A stretch of DNA of 64,000 nt from Flavobacterium daejeonense DSM 17708 (GTDB taxonomy: Bacteria > Bacteroidota > Bacteroidia > Flavobacteriales > Flavobacteriaceae). The position numbers and the translations under genes are program-made. The DNA lies in assembly GCF_000425425.1 (NCBI RefSeq), contig NZ_AUDK01000020.1, positions 1-64,000 on the forward strand, read 5' to 3'. Numbering within the stretch: the first letter of the stretch is position 1; each line of letters starts with the position of its first letter. Positions 8,118 to 18,767 of the stretch are shown piece after piece. The notes below the pieces were generated by a model that saw nothing but the letters and a program-made list of their open reading frames with translations, was not told the DNA's origin and ran no database searches.

Positions 8118-8214
8118 TGGATTATTCAAAAATCCGTCGCTTTTTTAAATCATAAAAGAAGCCGGTCGCTCCTTGGCTAAAAAATTGTATTTTAGTCAGA
8201 ACAAATATAGCCCA

Positions 8215-9735
8215 ATGACGCCTGCCAACATTCTTTTGCTCATTATTATTTACTTCGGAATATTGTTTACCATCGCCCATTTCAGCAGCAAAAACAATAC
8301 AAATAATGATGCTTTTTTTAAAGCAAACAAAAATGCCAAATGGTATCTGGTTGCTTTTGGAATGATTGGCACCGCCTTATCCGGAGTCACTTTTATTTCC
8401 GTTCCGGGAGAAGTAGGTTCCCCCAACGGCGAACAGTTTAAATACTTTCAGTTTGTTTTGGGGAATGCCATCGGTTTTATTATCGTCGCCAAAGTACTTT
8501 TGCCTTTATATTACCGAATGAATCTTACTTCAATTTACGGATTCATCGAACATCGTTTAGGACCTTATTCCTATAAAACTGCGGCTTCTATTTTTCTGAT
8601 TAGCCGAACCATTGGTTCCGCCTTCCGATTATATCTGGTCGTGATTGTGCTGCAACGCTTTGTGTTTGATTATTATCAAATCCCTTTTGCCGTTACCGTA
8701 CTTATTGCATTAGCTTTAATTTTTACCTATACCTATCGGGGCGGCTTAAAAACCATTATCATTACCGATACTTTACAAACTTTTTTTTTGGTCAGCGCTG
8801 TTTTACTAACGATTTATTTCATTTGCCAAAAACTCAACCTGAGTATTTTTCAGGCTTTTAACGAAGTAAAAAACAGCAATTATTCTCAAATTTTCTTTCT
8901 GGATCACTTTGTTACTTCAAAATTTCATTTTGTCAAGCAAATATTGGGCGGCATTTTTGTAACAATCGCAATGGTGGGACTCGACCAGGATTTGATGCAA
9001 AAAAACCTGAGCTGTGTTAACATTCGCGAAGCACAAAAAAACATGTTTACTTTTACCGGAATCTTTGTCATTATCAACCTTTTTTTCTTGAGTGTTGGTG
9101 CGTTGCTCTATATTTTTGCTGTCAAAAACGGCATCGAAATCCCAAAAGATTTCATCACAGGAAAACCCAGAACCGATTTACTTTTTCCCGAAATCGCCTT
9201 TCACCATTTAGATTTAATTCCTTCCATTGTTTTCTTACTGGGACTCACCGCTGCCACTTTTGCCACAACCGATTCGGCTTTAACCGCCTTAACGACTTCT
9301 TTTTGCGTAGATTTCTTAGGCATGGACAAAACCGAAAAGGCAAACAAACCCAACATCATCCGAACCAGACACCGCATCCATCTTGGCTTTTCATCCCTGA
9401 TGTTTCTCGTTATTATCATTTTTAATGCGATTAACGATAGCTCTGTAGTAGGAATGATTTTCAAAGTCGCTTCTTATACTTACGGACCACTTTTGGGATT
9501 ATATGGTTTTGGACTTTTGTACAAATCAAAAACGGTAATAGACAAATACGTTCCGATAATTTGCTTTACCGCTCCAGCAATAACTTATTTCGTTAGTGAA
9601 AATTCGAAAAAGTTCTTATTCGGCTATACTTTTGACAACGAACTCATCCTTGTCAACGGACTAATCACATTGATCGGTTTATTATTAATTTCTAAAAAAC
9701 AAAAAAGTCATTTTCTGAACAAAAATGACTTTTAA
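8215..9735 (+). CDS. Sodium:solute symporter family protein
   Basis: Inner-membrane secondary transporter of the SSS family (SLC5-like, LeuT fold), with about 13 hydrophobic segments. Family motifs include GMIGTALSGVTFISVPGEVG in the first helices and the TATTDSALTAL-like segment ATFATTDSALTALTTSF near two-thirds of the length. The frame is open from a TTG at 8173, but the ATG at 8215 places the first residues (MTPANILLL) directly before helix 1, so I prefer it; the protein is then 506 aa. Substrate cannot be told. A hairpin overlaps the stop codon. Confidence 0.88.
   Translation: MTPANILLLIIIYFGILFTIAHFSSKNNTNNDAFFKANKNAKWYLVAFGMIGTALSGVTFISVPGEVGSPNGEQFKYFQFVLGNAIGFIIVAKVLLPLYYRMNLTSIYGFIEHRLGPYSYKTAASIFLISRTIGSAFRLYLVVIVLQRFVFDYYQIPFAVTVLIALALIFTYTYRGGLKTIIITDTLQTFFLVSAVLLTIYFICQKLNLSIFQAFNEVKNSNYSQIFFLDHFVTSKFHFVKQILGGIFVTIAMVGLDQDLMQKNLSCVNIREAQKNMFTFTGIFVIINLFFLSVGALLYIFAVKNGIEIPKDFITGKPRTDLLFPEIAFHHLDLIPSIVFLLGLTAATFATTDSALTALTTSFCVDFLGMDKTEKANKPNIIRTRHRIHLGFSSLMFLVIIIFNAINDSSVVGMIFKVASYTYGPLLGLYGFGLLYKSKTVIDKYVPIICFTAPAITYFVSENSKKFLFGYTFDNELILVNGLITLIGLLLISKKQKSHFLNKNDF
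9703..9733 (+). terminator. Terminator hairpin overlapping the end of the symporter gene
   Basis: AAAAGTCATTTT pairs with AAAATGACTTTT over a seven-base loop. The right arm runs into the stop codon. The T tract is short, so it may be a weak or bidirectional terminator serving the convergent gene as well. Confidence 0.6.
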
Positions 9736-9750
9736 TACTTTCTTTAAAAA

Positions 9751-10119
9751 CTAATATTGATTAGTTGCCAATAAAACCAAGGTGCAGGCTTCTTCTACTT
9801 TAATTTGATGCGATTCCAAAAGTGGATAAAACTCCGGATTTTCGCTTCCCGGATTAAAAATAACACGCTTTGGCTTTACTTCTATAATATAATTATAATA
9901 ATCACGTTGATTCCTCGGATTCAAATACATCGTAACGGTATCAATATCTTCTTCCAAAGGTTTTTTTTTATTTTGAATCTTAACGCCGGCTACATCTCCC
10001 TGATCTCTGCCAATAGCAATTACAGTATGTCCTTTTTCAACAAGCGAATGAATCGCCATATAAGAATACCTAAAAGAGTGGATTGAAGCACCTAATACTA
10101 AAGTTTTTTTATTTTCCAT
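9751..10119 (-). CDS. CoA-binding domain protein (YccU-like)
   Basis: A 122-aa Rossmann-fold protein of the CoA_binding_2 family: N-terminal KTLVLGASIHSFRYSYMAI, then GHTVIAIGRD and VKPKRVIFNPGSENPEF. Members bind CoA or related nucleotides; no reaction is established. It is 29 bp downstream of ctlX on the same strand and probably in its transcript. Confidence 0.85.
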   Translation of the reverse strand: MENKKTLVLGASIHSFRYSYMAIHSLVEKGHTVIAIGRDQGDVAGVKIQNKKKPLEEDIDTVTMYLNPRNQRDYYNYIIEVKPKRVIFNPGSENPEFYPLLESHQIKVEEACTLVLLATNQY

Positions 10120-10148
10120 TGAATTTATTTTTATTCAATAAATGACAT

Positions 10149-11081
10149 TTAAGCTCTGGGTAAAAAAATCTCCGCCAACATACAGCGGGCACTTCCGCCT
10201 CCACAGGCTTCAATTGTATCTAAATCTGAGCTCAATATTTCCCCATATTGCTCCAACTGCGTTATTTGTTTCACGGTTAATACTTTGCGGGCAGCTTCAC
10301 TCATTACGGTATATTTTTTATCAGCACCTAAAAGCTGCAACATATTCCCGGCAAAATTATTCACCTGAGATTCGGTAATCAATACAATATCTTTGTTATC
10401 GGCTCTCAAACTATCCAAAACCATTTTGCGTTCTTTTTTATCGACAATCATATCCGCACAAATTACCGCAAAATCCTCTCCAATACTCATCATCACATTG
10501 GTATGATAAACCAGTTCCTTTTTGCCGTCAACCGTATGAAAAGCTTCAAAAACAACAGGCGCACAATCAAAATCTTCACAAAATTCGATAAACAATTCCT
10601 CATCAGCTCTTGGCGATAAAGCACAATACGCTTTCGAATTAGCCCTGTCTAAAACCAAACTACCGGTTCCTTCAAGAAACAAACCTTCTTCTTCAGCCGA
10701 GGAAAAATCGACTACATTTTCAATCACAAAACCTTTTTCCTCTAAAAAGTCTAAAACATCTTCTCTTCGTTCATTTCTGCGATTTTCAGCAAACATAGGA
10801 TACAAAACCACATCCCCGTTTTCATGAAAAGAAATCCAATTGTTTGGAAAAATACTATCCGGCGTATCGGTTTCTAAAGTATCCTCAACCACAAAAACCT
10901 GCACTCCCACTGCACGAAGTTTGGCAACAAAACTATCAAATTCCTGCTGCGCTTTAGCATTTATCGCCGAAGGTAACATTCCCTTTAATTCTTTCTGAAA
11001 ATGATTATTTTCCGTTGTTTGCTCATTCATTCGAAAAGCCACCGGACGCACCATTAAAACCGAATTACTTAATTGTTTCAT
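10149..11081 (-). CDS. ctlX: Citrulline/arginine amidinohydrolase-like protein CtlX
   Basis: A 310-aa guanidino-group hydrolase with the arginine-deiminase/amidinotransferase fold. Active-site elements are visible: FPNNWISFHENGDVVLYPM, EGTGSLVLDR, the histidine in VYHTNVMMSIG, and the nucleophile C300 in GGGSARCMLAE. CtlX proteins were linked to citrulline or arginine breakdown in Francisella; the actual substrate here is inferred from family only. Its -7 box (TATCTTTG) overlaps the upstream end of the gltA terminator. Confidence 0.85.
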   Translation of the reverse strand: MKQLSNSVLMVRPVAFRMNEQTTENNHFQKELKGMLPSAINAKAQQEFDSFVAKLRAVGVQVFVVEDTLETDTPDSIFPNNWISFHENGDVVLYPMFAENRRNERREDVLDFLEEKGFVIENVVDFSSAEEEGLFLEGTGSLVLDRANSKAYCALSPRADEELFIEFCEDFDCAPVVFEAFHTVDGKKELVYHTNVMMSIGEDFAVICADMIVDKKERKMVLDSLRADNKDIVLITESQVNNFAGNMLQLLGADKKYTVMSEAARKVLTVKQITQLEQYGEILSSDLDTIEACGGGSARCMLAEIFLPRA

Positions 11082-11095
11082 ATCATTGCTTTTTC

Positions 11096-11103
11096 CAAAG
11101 ATA
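11096..11103 (-). promoter_or_regulatory. ctlX promoter -7 box
   Basis: TATCTTTG on the minus strand, 15 bp before the ctlX start. It abuts the T tract of the gltA terminator. Confidence 0.5.
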
Positions 11104-11130
11104 AAAAAAGCTCCACTTTTCAGTGAAGCT
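11103..11130 (-). terminator. gltA terminator
   Basis: On the minus strand AGCTTCACT pairs with AGTGGAGCT across a GAAA-containing loop, followed by seven Ts. It lies 24 bp after the gltA stop codon. Confidence 0.85.
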
Positions 11131-11153
11131 TCTTCGATTTATTATTTTTATTA

Positions 11154-12428
11154 TTAAGGTCTTTTAAATTCTCTTAAAGGAGCACCTGTATAAACCTGTC
11201 TTGGTCTTCCGATAGGTTCTTTATTTTCACGCATCTCTTTCCATTGAGCAATCCATCCCGGTAATCTACCGATAGCAAACATTACAGTAAACATGTCTGT
11301 AGGAATACCTAAAGCTCTGTAAATAATTCCGGAATAGAAATCTACGTTTGGATATAAGTTTCTTGCCTTGAAATACTCGTCTTCTAAAGCTGCTGCTTCT
11401 AATTTTTTAGCAATGTCCAAAATCGGATCATCAACACCTAACGTTCCTAACACTTCATTAGCCGCTTTTTTGATAATTTTTGCACGAGGATCAAAGTTTT
11501 TGTAAACGCGGTGTCCGAACCCCATTAAACGGAACGGATCGTTTTTATCTTTTGCTTTCGCCAAATATTTATCTGTATCACCTCCGTTTTTGTGAATTTC
11601 TTCTAACATTTCTAATACAGCCTGATTCGCTCCACCATGTAAAGGTCCCCACAAAGCAGAAACTCCTGCAGAAATAGAAGCGAATAAACCGGCATGAGAA
11701 GAACCTACCATTCTTACTGTAGAAGTTGAACAGTTTTGTTCGTGATCAGCATGAAGAATAAATAATTTATCCAAAGCATCAATTACTGTTTGACTTACTT
11801 TATATGGCTCTGTTGGAATTTGGAACATTAATCTCATGAAGTTTTCCACATATCCTTTTGTATTATCATAATAATTTAAAGGATACCCCATGCTTTTTCT
11901 GTAAGTCCAGGTAGCGATTACCAAGAATTTCCCCATCGTTTTACAAACGGCCTGGTACAATTCTTTTTCATTCTCTACATTTACCGATTTAGGATTAAAA
12001 GCAGTTAAAGCACTTGTTAAAGCTGCCAAAACTCCCATTGGGTGAGCCGTTTTAGGGAATCCGTCGATAATTCCTTTCATCTCCTCATTTACTAAGCTAT
12101 GCTTTCTGATATCTGTTTCAAATTGTTCTAACTGAGCAGCTGTAGGTAATTCACCAAAAATCAAAAGATAAGAAACTTCTAAAAAGTTAGCCTGGTCAGC
12201 TAAGTCTTCAATTGCGTAACCTCTGTAACGCAAAATTCCCTGTTCTCCATCTAAAAAAGTAATTCCACTAGTACAAGAACCTGAATTTTTAAATCCCGGA
12301 TCAATTGTAATCGCTCCGGTTAAATCTCTTAATTTGTTAATGTTGATGGCTTCTTCGTTTTCACTTCCTTTAAAAATAGGAAACTCATACTTCTGGCCAT
12401 CAATCTCTAATATAGCTGTTTTTGACAT
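11154..12428 (-). CDS. gltA: Citrate synthase
   Basis: Condenses oxaloacetate and acetyl-CoA in the first step of the citric acid cycle. The 424-aa length and N-terminal beta domain fit the hexameric type II enzymes of Gram-negative bacteria. Signature stretches are GILRYRGYAIEDLA, LHADHEQNCSTSTVRMVGSS with the oxaloacetate-binding histidine, LWGPLHGGANQAVLEML with the catalytic histidine, and MGFGHRVYKNFDPRA. It is a single-gene unit with its own -7 box and terminator, downstream of eno. Confidence 0.97.
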   Translation of the reverse strand: MSKTAILEIDGQKYEFPIFKGSENEEAININKLRDLTGAITIDPGFKNSGSCTSGITFLDGEQGILRYRGYAIEDLADQANFLEVSYLLIFGELPTAAQLEQFETDIRKHSLVNEEMKGIIDGFPKTAHPMGVLAALTSALTAFNPKSVNVENEKELYQAVCKTMGKFLVIATWTYRKSMGYPLNYYDNTKGYVENFMRLMFQIPTEPYKVSQTVIDALDKLFILHADHEQNCSTSTVRMVGSSHAGLFASISAGVSALWGPLHGGANQAVLEMLEEIHKNGGDTDKYLAKAKDKNDPFRLMGFGHRVYKNFDPRAKIIKKAANEVLGTLGVDDPILDIAKKLEAAALEDEYFKARNLYPNVDFYSGIIYRALGIPTDMFTVMFAIGRLPGWIAQWKEMRENKEPIGRPRQVYTGAPLREFKRP

Positions 12429-12465
12429 AATAATTTGAAATAAATCTTTACACTTAATAATTTAC

Positions 12466-12473
12466 CAAATCTA
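12466..12473 (-). promoter_or_regulatory. gltA promoter -7 box
   Basis: TAGATTTG on the minus strand, 38 bp before the gltA start codon. No clear -33 element. Confidence 0.45.
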
Positions 12474-12531
12474 AGGATAATAACGTGAATTAAAAAGAGA
12501 AAAAACTAGTGATATTGTTAAATTTGAAAAA

Positions 12532-12562
12532 AAAAGCCACTCATTTAAGATGAATGGCTTTT
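12532..12562 (-). terminator. eno terminator
   Basis: AAAAGCCA pairs with TGGCTTTT, extended by TCAT/ATGA after one mismatch. On the minus strand a run of eight Ts follows. It lies 22 bp after the eno stop. Confidence 0.85.
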
Positions 12563-12583
12563 AAAAAACAGAAACTATATTTC

Positions 12584-13888
<1,305 letters not shown>

Positions 13889-13903
13889 TTAAATTTTCGA
13901 CTA

Positions 13904-13911
13904 CAAATATA
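13904..13911 (-). promoter_or_regulatory. eno promoter -7 box
   Basis: TATATTTG on the minus strand, 28 bp upstream of the eno start codon. Confidence 0.5.
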
Positions 13912-14035
13912 TTCCAAGTTTTTTAAACATTGTACTTATTTTTTCAATCTTATCAACGAAAACGTTATAAATTCATTTTTTAAACATAATTTAAAATAAA
14001 ATTTACAAATTCAATAAACAACAAAAATCAAACAC

Positions 14036-14072
14036 AAAAAAAACAGGCTAAACATTTCCTGTTTAGCCTGTT
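14036..14072 (-). terminator. carA terminator
   Basis: AACAGGCTAAAC pairs perfectly with GTTTAGCCTGTT (12 bp) over a seven-base loop, with a T tract on the minus strand. It lies 20 bp after the carA stop. Confidence 0.9.
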
Positions 14073-14091
14073 AAAAAAGTATTGTAAAATA

Positions 14092-15192
14092 TTATTTTTT
14101 CAAATTTTCTATAAACTGATCAAATAAATAAGAAGAATCATGTGGACCAGGACTCGCTTCCGGATGGTACTGAACTGAGAAACAATTTTTATTTTTCATT
14201 CTCATTCCTGCTACCGTTCCGTCATTTAAATGAACATGGGTAATTTCCATTTCAGGATTTGCTTCCAACTCTTCTCTATTCACCGCAAAACCATGGTTTT
14301 GAGAAGTAATCTCCCCTTTTCCTGTAATTACATTTGAAACAGGATGGTTAATTCCTCGGTGACCGTTAAACATTTTGTAAGTTGAAATCCCGTTTGCTAA
14401 ACCAATAACCTGATGGCCTAAACAAATTCCGAACAACGGTTTATCATTTGCCAAAATCTCTTTCGCAACATTAATAGCACTTTCTAAAGGCTCCGGATCA
14501 CCAGGTCCGTTAGACAAGAAGAATCCATCTGGATTAAATGATGCTAAATCAGCATAAGACGAATCATATGGAAAAACTTTAATATAACAATCTCTCTTAG
14601 CCAGATTACGTAAAATATTCGTTTTAATTCCTAAATCAAGAGCTGAAACTTTATAAGTAGCATTTTCATCTCCATAGAAATAAGGTGCTTTAGTAGAAAC
14701 TTTAGAAGCTAATTCCAAACCTTTCATATCCGGAACACTTGCTAAAGCTGCTTTTAACTCTTCAACCGGAGTTCCGTCTGTACAAATTACAGCATTCATC
14801 GCTCCGTTTTCTCTAATATAACTCACTAAAGCACGAGTATCAACATCGGAAATGCAAATTAAATTGTGTTTTGCAAAATAATCCTCCAAACTTCCTGAAG
14901 CTCCTTCACGAGAATAGTTAAAACTGAAATTTTTACAAACTAATCCGGCAATTTTAATTCCGTTTGACTCCACTTCCTCATCACTAACACCATAATTTCC
15001 AATATGGGTATTAGTTGCGACCATAATTTGTCCAAAATAAGATGGGTCAGTAAAAATTTCCTGATAACCGGTCATTCCAGTATTAAAACAAACTTCACCA
15101 AAAGTGGTTCCGCTAATTCCGATAGATTTTCCGTGGAATATAGTTCCATCGCTTAGTAATAAGATGGCGCTTTTTCTTGTTGTGTATTTCAT
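14092..15192 (-). CDS. carA: Carbamoyl-phosphate synthase small subunit
   Basis: The glutaminase subunit that passes ammonia to CarB for pyrimidine and arginine synthesis. The 366-aa protein has the N-terminal CPSase small-chain domain (FNTGMTGYQEIFTDPSY near residue 36) and a C-terminal class I amidotransferase domain with C257 (FGICLGHQ), H343 and E345 (QYHPEASPGP). carB is not adjacent. It follows rplQ but has its own promoter, and a strong terminator separates the two. Confidence 0.97.
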   Translation of the reverse strand: MKYTTRKSAILLLSDGTIFHGKSIGISGTTFGEVCFNTGMTGYQEIFTDPSYFGQIMVATNTHIGNYGVSDEEVESNGIKIAGLVCKNFSFNYSREGASGSLEDYFAKHNLICISDVDTRALVSYIRENGAMNAVICTDGTPVEELKAALASVPDMKGLELASKVSTKAPYFYGDENATYKVSALDLGIKTNILRNLAKRDCYIKVFPYDSSYADLASFNPDGFFLSNGPGDPEPLESAINVAKEILANDKPLFGICLGHQVIGLANGISTYKMFNGHRGINHPVSNVITGKGEITSQNHGFAVNREELEANPEMEITHVHLNDGTVAGMRMKNKNCFSVQYHPEASPGPHDSSYLFDQFIENLKK

Positions 15193-15210
15193 CTGTTGTT
15201 AAATATGGTG

Positions 15211-15241
15211 CAAATTTAATTCATTAAAGCAGTGTAAGCAA
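15211..15241 (-). promoter_or_regulatory. carA promoter (TTG-N20-TAAATTTG)
   Basis: TTG at 15241-15239 and TAAATTTG at 15218-15211 on the minus strand, spaced by 20 bases, 19 bp before the carA start. Confidence 0.65.
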
Positions 15242-15320
15242 CAATTTTAAAAATTATTTTAACAGCTAATTAAACTTCAAACCAGCTCTTACATCTGCCT
15301 GATTTATGTAACAAAAAATC

Positions 15321-15357
15321 AAAAAAAAAGGATAAACTAAAAAAACAGTTTATCCTT
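15321..15357 (-). terminator. Terminator of the ribosomal protein block after rplQ
   Basis: On the minus strand AAGGATAAACT pairs with AGTTTATCCTT (11 bp), followed by nine Ts. It closes the translation gene block that begins at rpsL. Confidence 0.92.
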
Positions 15358-15384
15358 GATTTTATTGAATGATTATCTTCATAA

Positions 15385-15879
15385 TTATTCAGCAGCTTCA
15401 GCAGTTGTATCAGTTTCAGCAGCCGGAGCTTCAGGAGCAGCAGCTTCTTCCGCTTTTTTAGCTTTACCACCACGACGGCTTTTTGCTTTTTTAACTTCTT
15501 TTTTACCACCGTTGTAAATTTCGTTAAAATCTACTAATTCGATCATTGCCATATCAGCATTATCTCCTAAACGATTTCCAACTTTGATGATACGAGTATA
15601 TCCTCCCGGACGGTCACCAACTTTAGCAGCTACGTCTCTGAATAAATCAGTAACAGCATATTTGCTACGTAAGTTAGCAAAAACAATACGACGGTTGTGA
15701 GTCGTATCATTTTTAGATTTTGTTATAAGCGGCTCAACAAATTGTTTAAGTGCTTTTGCTTTAGCAACAGTAGTGTTAATACGTTTGTGCTCGATAAGAG
15801 AACAAGCCATATTAGCCAACATAGATTTTCTATGTGCAGTCTGTCTGCTTAAGTGATTGATTTTTTTTCCGTGTCTCAT
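15385..15879 (-). CDS. rplQ: 50S ribosomal protein L17
   Basis: L17 lies near the exit of the peptide tunnel. The core ([24 protein letters not shown] to [15 protein letters not shown], residues 1-118) is standard. A C-terminal tail of about 40 residues follows, first Lys/Arg-rich and then Ala/Glu-rich, giving 164 aa against about 127 in E. coli; such tails are common in Bacteroidota. Last gene of the block. Confidence 0.97.
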   Translation of the reverse strand: MRHGKKINHLSRQTAHRKSMLANMACSLIEHKRINTTVAKAKALKQFVEPLITKSKNDTTHNRRIVFANLRSKYAVTDLFRDVAAKVGDRPGGYTRIIKVGNRLGDNADMAMIELVDFNEIYNGGKKEVKKAKSRRGGKAKKAEEAAAPEAPAAETDTTAEAAE

Positions 15880-15902
15880 GACGTGTTTTTTTTATCTTCA
15901 TC

Positions 15903-15927
15903 TTGCTCAATCCGCTTTGGAGAGCAA
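15903..15927 (-). promoter_or_regulatory. Hairpin in the rpoA-rplQ gap
   Basis: TTGCTC pairs with GAGCAA, with TCC/GGA further in, in the 62-bp gap before rplQ. It could be an RNA processing or L17 control element; that is inference. Confidence 0.4.
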
Positions 15928-15941
15928 ATTATGAAGCAGTT

Positions 15942-16934
15942 TTATTCTTTATCTAATTTGTATTTCGTTAAATCCATTCCGAAAGTCAAATTCTTCACAG
16001 CAACAAGCTCATCAAGTTCTGTTAAAGATTTTTTACCGAAGTTACGGAACTTCATTAAGTCATTTTTATTGAACGATACTAAATCACCAAGTGTATCAAC
16101 TTCAGCCGCTTTCAAACAATTTAAGGCTCTCACAGATAAATCCATATCAACAAGCTTAGTCTTAAGCAATTGTCTCATGTGTAATGATTCTTCATCATAG
16201 GATTCTGTTTGTGCAATTTCATCAGCTTCAAGTGTAATTCTTTCGTCAGAGAACAACATGAAATGGTGAATAAGAACTTTAGCAGCTTCAGTAAGGGCAT
16301 CTTTTGGATTAATAGAACCATCAGTTTTAATTTCGAAAACTAATTTTTCATAATCTGTTTTTTGCTCCACACGGAAGTTTTCAATAGCATATTTTACATT
16401 TTTTACCGGAGTAAAAATAGAATCTGTAAAAATGGTTCCAATTGCAGCATTTTGTTTTTTGTTCTCCTCAGCAGGAACATATCCTCTACCTTTTTCGATT
16501 GTTAAATCAAGGTTTAATTTGATTCTTGAATCTACGTTACAGATAACCAATTCTGGATTTAAAACCTGGAAACCAGAAATAAATTTCTGAAAATCACCAG
16601 CTGTTAATTGATCTTTACCAGTTACTGAAATAGAAACTGATTCATTATCAATATCTTCAATTTGACGTTTGAAACGTACTTGTTTTAAATTAAGGATAAT
16701 TTCGGTAACATCCTCGACAACTCCTGAAATAGTAGAAAACTCATGATCTACACCTTCTATGCGAACAGATGTAATTGCATAACCTTCCAATGCTGAAAGC
16801 AAAACTCTTCTAAGTGCATTACCAACAGTCAATCCATAACCAGGTTCTAAAGGTCTAAATTCGAATTTACCTTCAAAATCGGTTGAATCGATCATGATAA
16901 CTTTATCGGGCTTTTGAAAATTAAATATTGCCAT
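15942..16934 (-). CDS. rpoA: DNA-directed RNA polymerase subunit alpha
   Basis: Alpha dimerises to nucleate RNA polymerase assembly and contacts activators. The 330-aa protein has the N-terminal assembly domain ([29 protein letters not shown], residues 27-55) and, after a linker, a C-terminal domain with the helix-hairpin-helix signature [19 protein letters not shown] and the [12 protein letters not shown] stretch. Gene position between rpsD and rplQ is the standard alpha operon order. Confidence 0.98.
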   Translation of the reverse strand: MAIFNFQKPDKVIMIDSTDFEGKFEFRPLEPGYGLTVGNALRRVLLSALEGYAITSVRIEGVDHEFSTISGVVEDVTEIILNLKQVRFKRQIEDIDNESVSISVTGKDQLTAGDFQKFISGFQVLNPELVICNVDSRIKLNLDLTIEKGRGYVPAEENKKQNAAIGTIFTDSIFTPVKNVKYAIENFRVEQKTDYEKLVFEIKTDGSINPKDALTEAAKVLIHHFMLFSDERITLEADEIAQTESYDEESLHMRQLLKTKLVDMDLSVRALNCLKAAEVDTLGDLVSFNKNDLMKFRNFGKKSLTELDELVAVKNLTFGMDLTKYKLDKE

Positions 16935-16955
16935 AAATTTCGACTAAGTCAATTA

Positions 16956-17561
16956 TTATTTGTTGTACAACTCTACGATTAATTGTTCTTTAATGTTTTC
17001 TGGAATTTGGATTCTAGCAGGTACAGCTACGAAAGTACCTTCTTTAGTATCATTGTTCCAAGTAATCCATTCATAAACTTGACTTGAATTAGATAAAGAA
17101 CGTTCGATTGCTTCTAAAGATTTAGATTTTTCACGAACAGCAACTTTATCACCAGGCTTAAGGTGGTAAGAAGGAATATTTACAACTTCTCCGTTTACAG
17201 TAATGTGTCTGTGAGAAACTAATTGTCTAGCACCTCTTCTAGATGGAGCAATGCCCATTCTAAAAACAACATTATCTAATCTTGCTTCACATAATTGTAA
17301 TAAAACCTCACCAGTAACTCCTTTAGTAGCTGATGCTTTTTTAAATAAACCTCTGAATTGTTTTTCTAAAATTCCGTAAGAATATTTAGCTTTTTGCTTT
17401 TCCATTAATTGGATAGCGTATTCAGATTTTTTACCTCTTTTTTTAGCCATCCCATGTTGACCAGGAGGGTAATTTCTTTTTTCGAAAGCTCTATCGTCTC
17501 CGAAAATTGCTTCGCCAAATTTACGAGCAATTCTAGTTTTAGGACCAGTATATCTTGCCAT
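16956..17561 (-). CDS. rpsD: 30S ribosomal protein S4
   Basis: Primary 16S rRNA-binding protein of the 30S body. The 201-aa protein has the S4 domain ([33 protein letters not shown], near residues 92-124). The N-terminal [21 protein letters not shown] lacks the four-cysteine zinc motif of some S4 proteins. The 89-bp gap upstream is large for this operon and contains hairpins, which suggests its own leader (see 17580-17629). Confidence 0.97.
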   Translation of the reverse strand: MARYTGPKTRIARKFGEAIFGDDRAFEKRNYPPGQHGMAKKRGKKSEYAIQLMEKQKAKYSYGILEKQFRGLFKKASATKGVTGEVLLQLCEARLDNVVFRMGIAPSRRGARQLVSHRHITVNGEVVNIPSYHLKPGDKVAVREKSKSLEAIERSLSNSSQVYEWITWNNDTKEGTFVAVPARIQIPENIKEQLIVELYNK

Positions 17562-17579
17562 TTCTAATGAATTAATTAA

Positions 17580-17629
17580 GGTAGAGATTATGAATTCAGG
17601 TCTTATCCTTCGATAATCGTATTTCTACC
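17580..17629 (-). promoter_or_regulatory. Structured leader before rpsD (candidate S4 autoregulatory site)
   Basis: In the 89-bp rpsK-rpsD gap GGTAGA pairs with TCTACC as an outer stem, and TTATC/GATAA forms an inner hairpin with a four-base loop (GAAG on the minus strand). Autoregulation by S4 through a leader is known in other phyla; that this leader binds S4 is inference from position. Confidence 0.45.
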
Positions 17630-17650
17630 TAGTTATACTTAAATTTAATA

Positions 17651-18034
17651 TTAAACTCTACGTCTCTTTGGAGGACGACATCCGTTGTGAGGCATTGGAG
17701 TAACGTCGATAATTTCAGTTACTTCGATTCCACCGTTATGAATAGAACGGATAGCAGACTCACGTCCGTTTCCTGGTCCTTTTACATAAACCTTAACTTT
17801 TTTCAATCCAGCCTCAAGAGCTACTTTACTACAATCTTCTGCGGCCATTTGAGCTGCATATGGAGTGTTCTTTTTAGAACCTCTAAAACCCATTTTACCA
17901 GCTGAAGACCAAGAAATAACTTCACCTTTTTTGTTAGTCAAAGAAATGATGATGTTATTGAAGGTAGCAGAAATATGAGCTTCTCCCGTTGATTCAACGA
18001 TAACTTTACGTTTTTTTGTAGTTGCTTTAGCCAT
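17651..18034 (-). CDS. rpsK: 30S ribosomal protein S11
   Basis: S11 forms part of the 30S platform near the mRNA exit. The 127-aa protein shows the usual core [21 protein letters not shown] and [21 protein letters not shown] and ends in [14 protein letters not shown]. It is 8 bp downstream of rpsM. Confidence 0.97.
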   Translation of the reverse strand: MAKATTKKRKVIVESTGEAHISATFNNIIISLTNKKGEVISWSSAGKMGFRGSKKNTPYAAQMAAEDCSKVALEAGLKKVKVYVKGPGNGRESAIRSIHNGGIEVTEIIDVTPMPHNGCRPPKRRRV

Positions 18035-18042
18035 ATTACTTA

Positions 18043-18417
18043 TTATTTAGTTGCTTTTTTCTTGTTAGCAACAGTTTTTCTTTTACCTTTTCTAGTTCTA
18101 GAGTTGTTTTTAGTTCTTTGCCCTCTTAAAGGAAGACCAGATCTGTGACGGATTCCTCTGTAACAACCGATATCCATTAAACGTTTGATGTTTAAAGAAA
18201 TCTCTGAACGCAATTCTCCTTCAATTTTGAAAGCTCCAACTGCCTCACGGATTGCTCCAATCTCGTCATCATTCCAATCTTGAACTTTTTTATCTTGGCT
18301 TACTTGAGCTTTTTCTAAAATCTCAATAGCTCTACTTTTTCCTAATCCGAAGATGTAGGTAAGTGCAATAACACCTCTCTTGTTTTTTGGGATATCTACC
18401 CCTGCTATTCTTGCCAT
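18043..18417 (-). CDS. rpsM: 30S ribosomal protein S13
   Basis: S13 sits at the head of the 30S subunit and contacts the P-site tRNA and L5. The 124-aa protein has [25 protein letters not shown] and the C-terminal signature [24 protein letters not shown]. It starts the alpha cluster, 2 bp after rpmJ. Confidence 0.97.
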   Translation of the reverse strand: MARIAGVDIPKNKRGVIALTYIFGLGKSRAIEILEKAQVSQDKKVQDWNDDEIGAIREAVGAFKIEGELRSEISLNIKRLMDIGCYRGIRHRSGLPLRGQRTKNNSRTRKGKRKTVANKKKATK

Positions 18418-18419
18418 AA

Positions 18420-18536
18420 TTATCCTTGTCTTTGTTTAAATCTAGGATTCTTTTTGTTTATTACGTATAATCTTCCTTTTCTACGTACGATAATGCACTC
18501 GGCACTTCTCTTTTTTACTGATGCTCTTACTTTCAT
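18420..18536 (-). CDS. rpmJ: 50S ribosomal protein L36 (zinc-free form)
   Basis: A 38-aa gene between infA and rpsM, beginning [13 protein letters not shown] and ending NPRFKQRQG. The zinc-binding form carries three cysteines and a histidine; here only one cysteine (C14) remains and the other positions are Ser/Arg, Asn and Phe, so this is the C-minus form. Gaps are 11 bp to infA and 2 bp to rpsM. Confidence 0.95.
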
Positions 18537-18547
18537 TGTGAATATCT

Positions 18548-18763
18548 TTAATATCTATAAGTAATTCTTGCTTTTGACAAATCGTAAGGACTCATTTCCA
18601 ATTTCACTTTATCACCAGGTAATAATTTGATATAATGCATACGCATCTTTCCTGAAATATGAGCAATTACAACATGTCCATTCTCTAATTCTACACGGAA
18701 CATCGCATTTGATAATGCTTCAATGATTGATCCGTCTTGTTCTATTGCTGATTGTTTTGCCAT
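18548..18763 (-). CDS. infA: Translation initiation factor IF-1
   Basis: IF-1 blocks the A site during initiation. The 71-aa protein is a single S1-like OB fold: [71 protein letters not shown] in full-length form. It is 4 bp downstream of secY. Confidence 0.97.
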   Translation of the reverse strand: MAKQSAIEQDGSIIEALSNAMFRVELENGHVVIAHISGKMRMHYIKLLPGDKVKLEMSPYDLSKARITYRY

Positions 18764-18767
18764 AAAA

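Noticed and set aside
8173..8214. TTG start giving the symporter 14 extra residues
   Set aside because: The extra residues are not like the family, and the ATG at 8215 leads straight into the first membrane helix.
15270..15509. Lys/Leu-rich reading frame overlapping the end of rplQ
   Set aside because: It is a frame shadow of the Ala/Glu/Lys-rich L17 tail and runs through the terminator.
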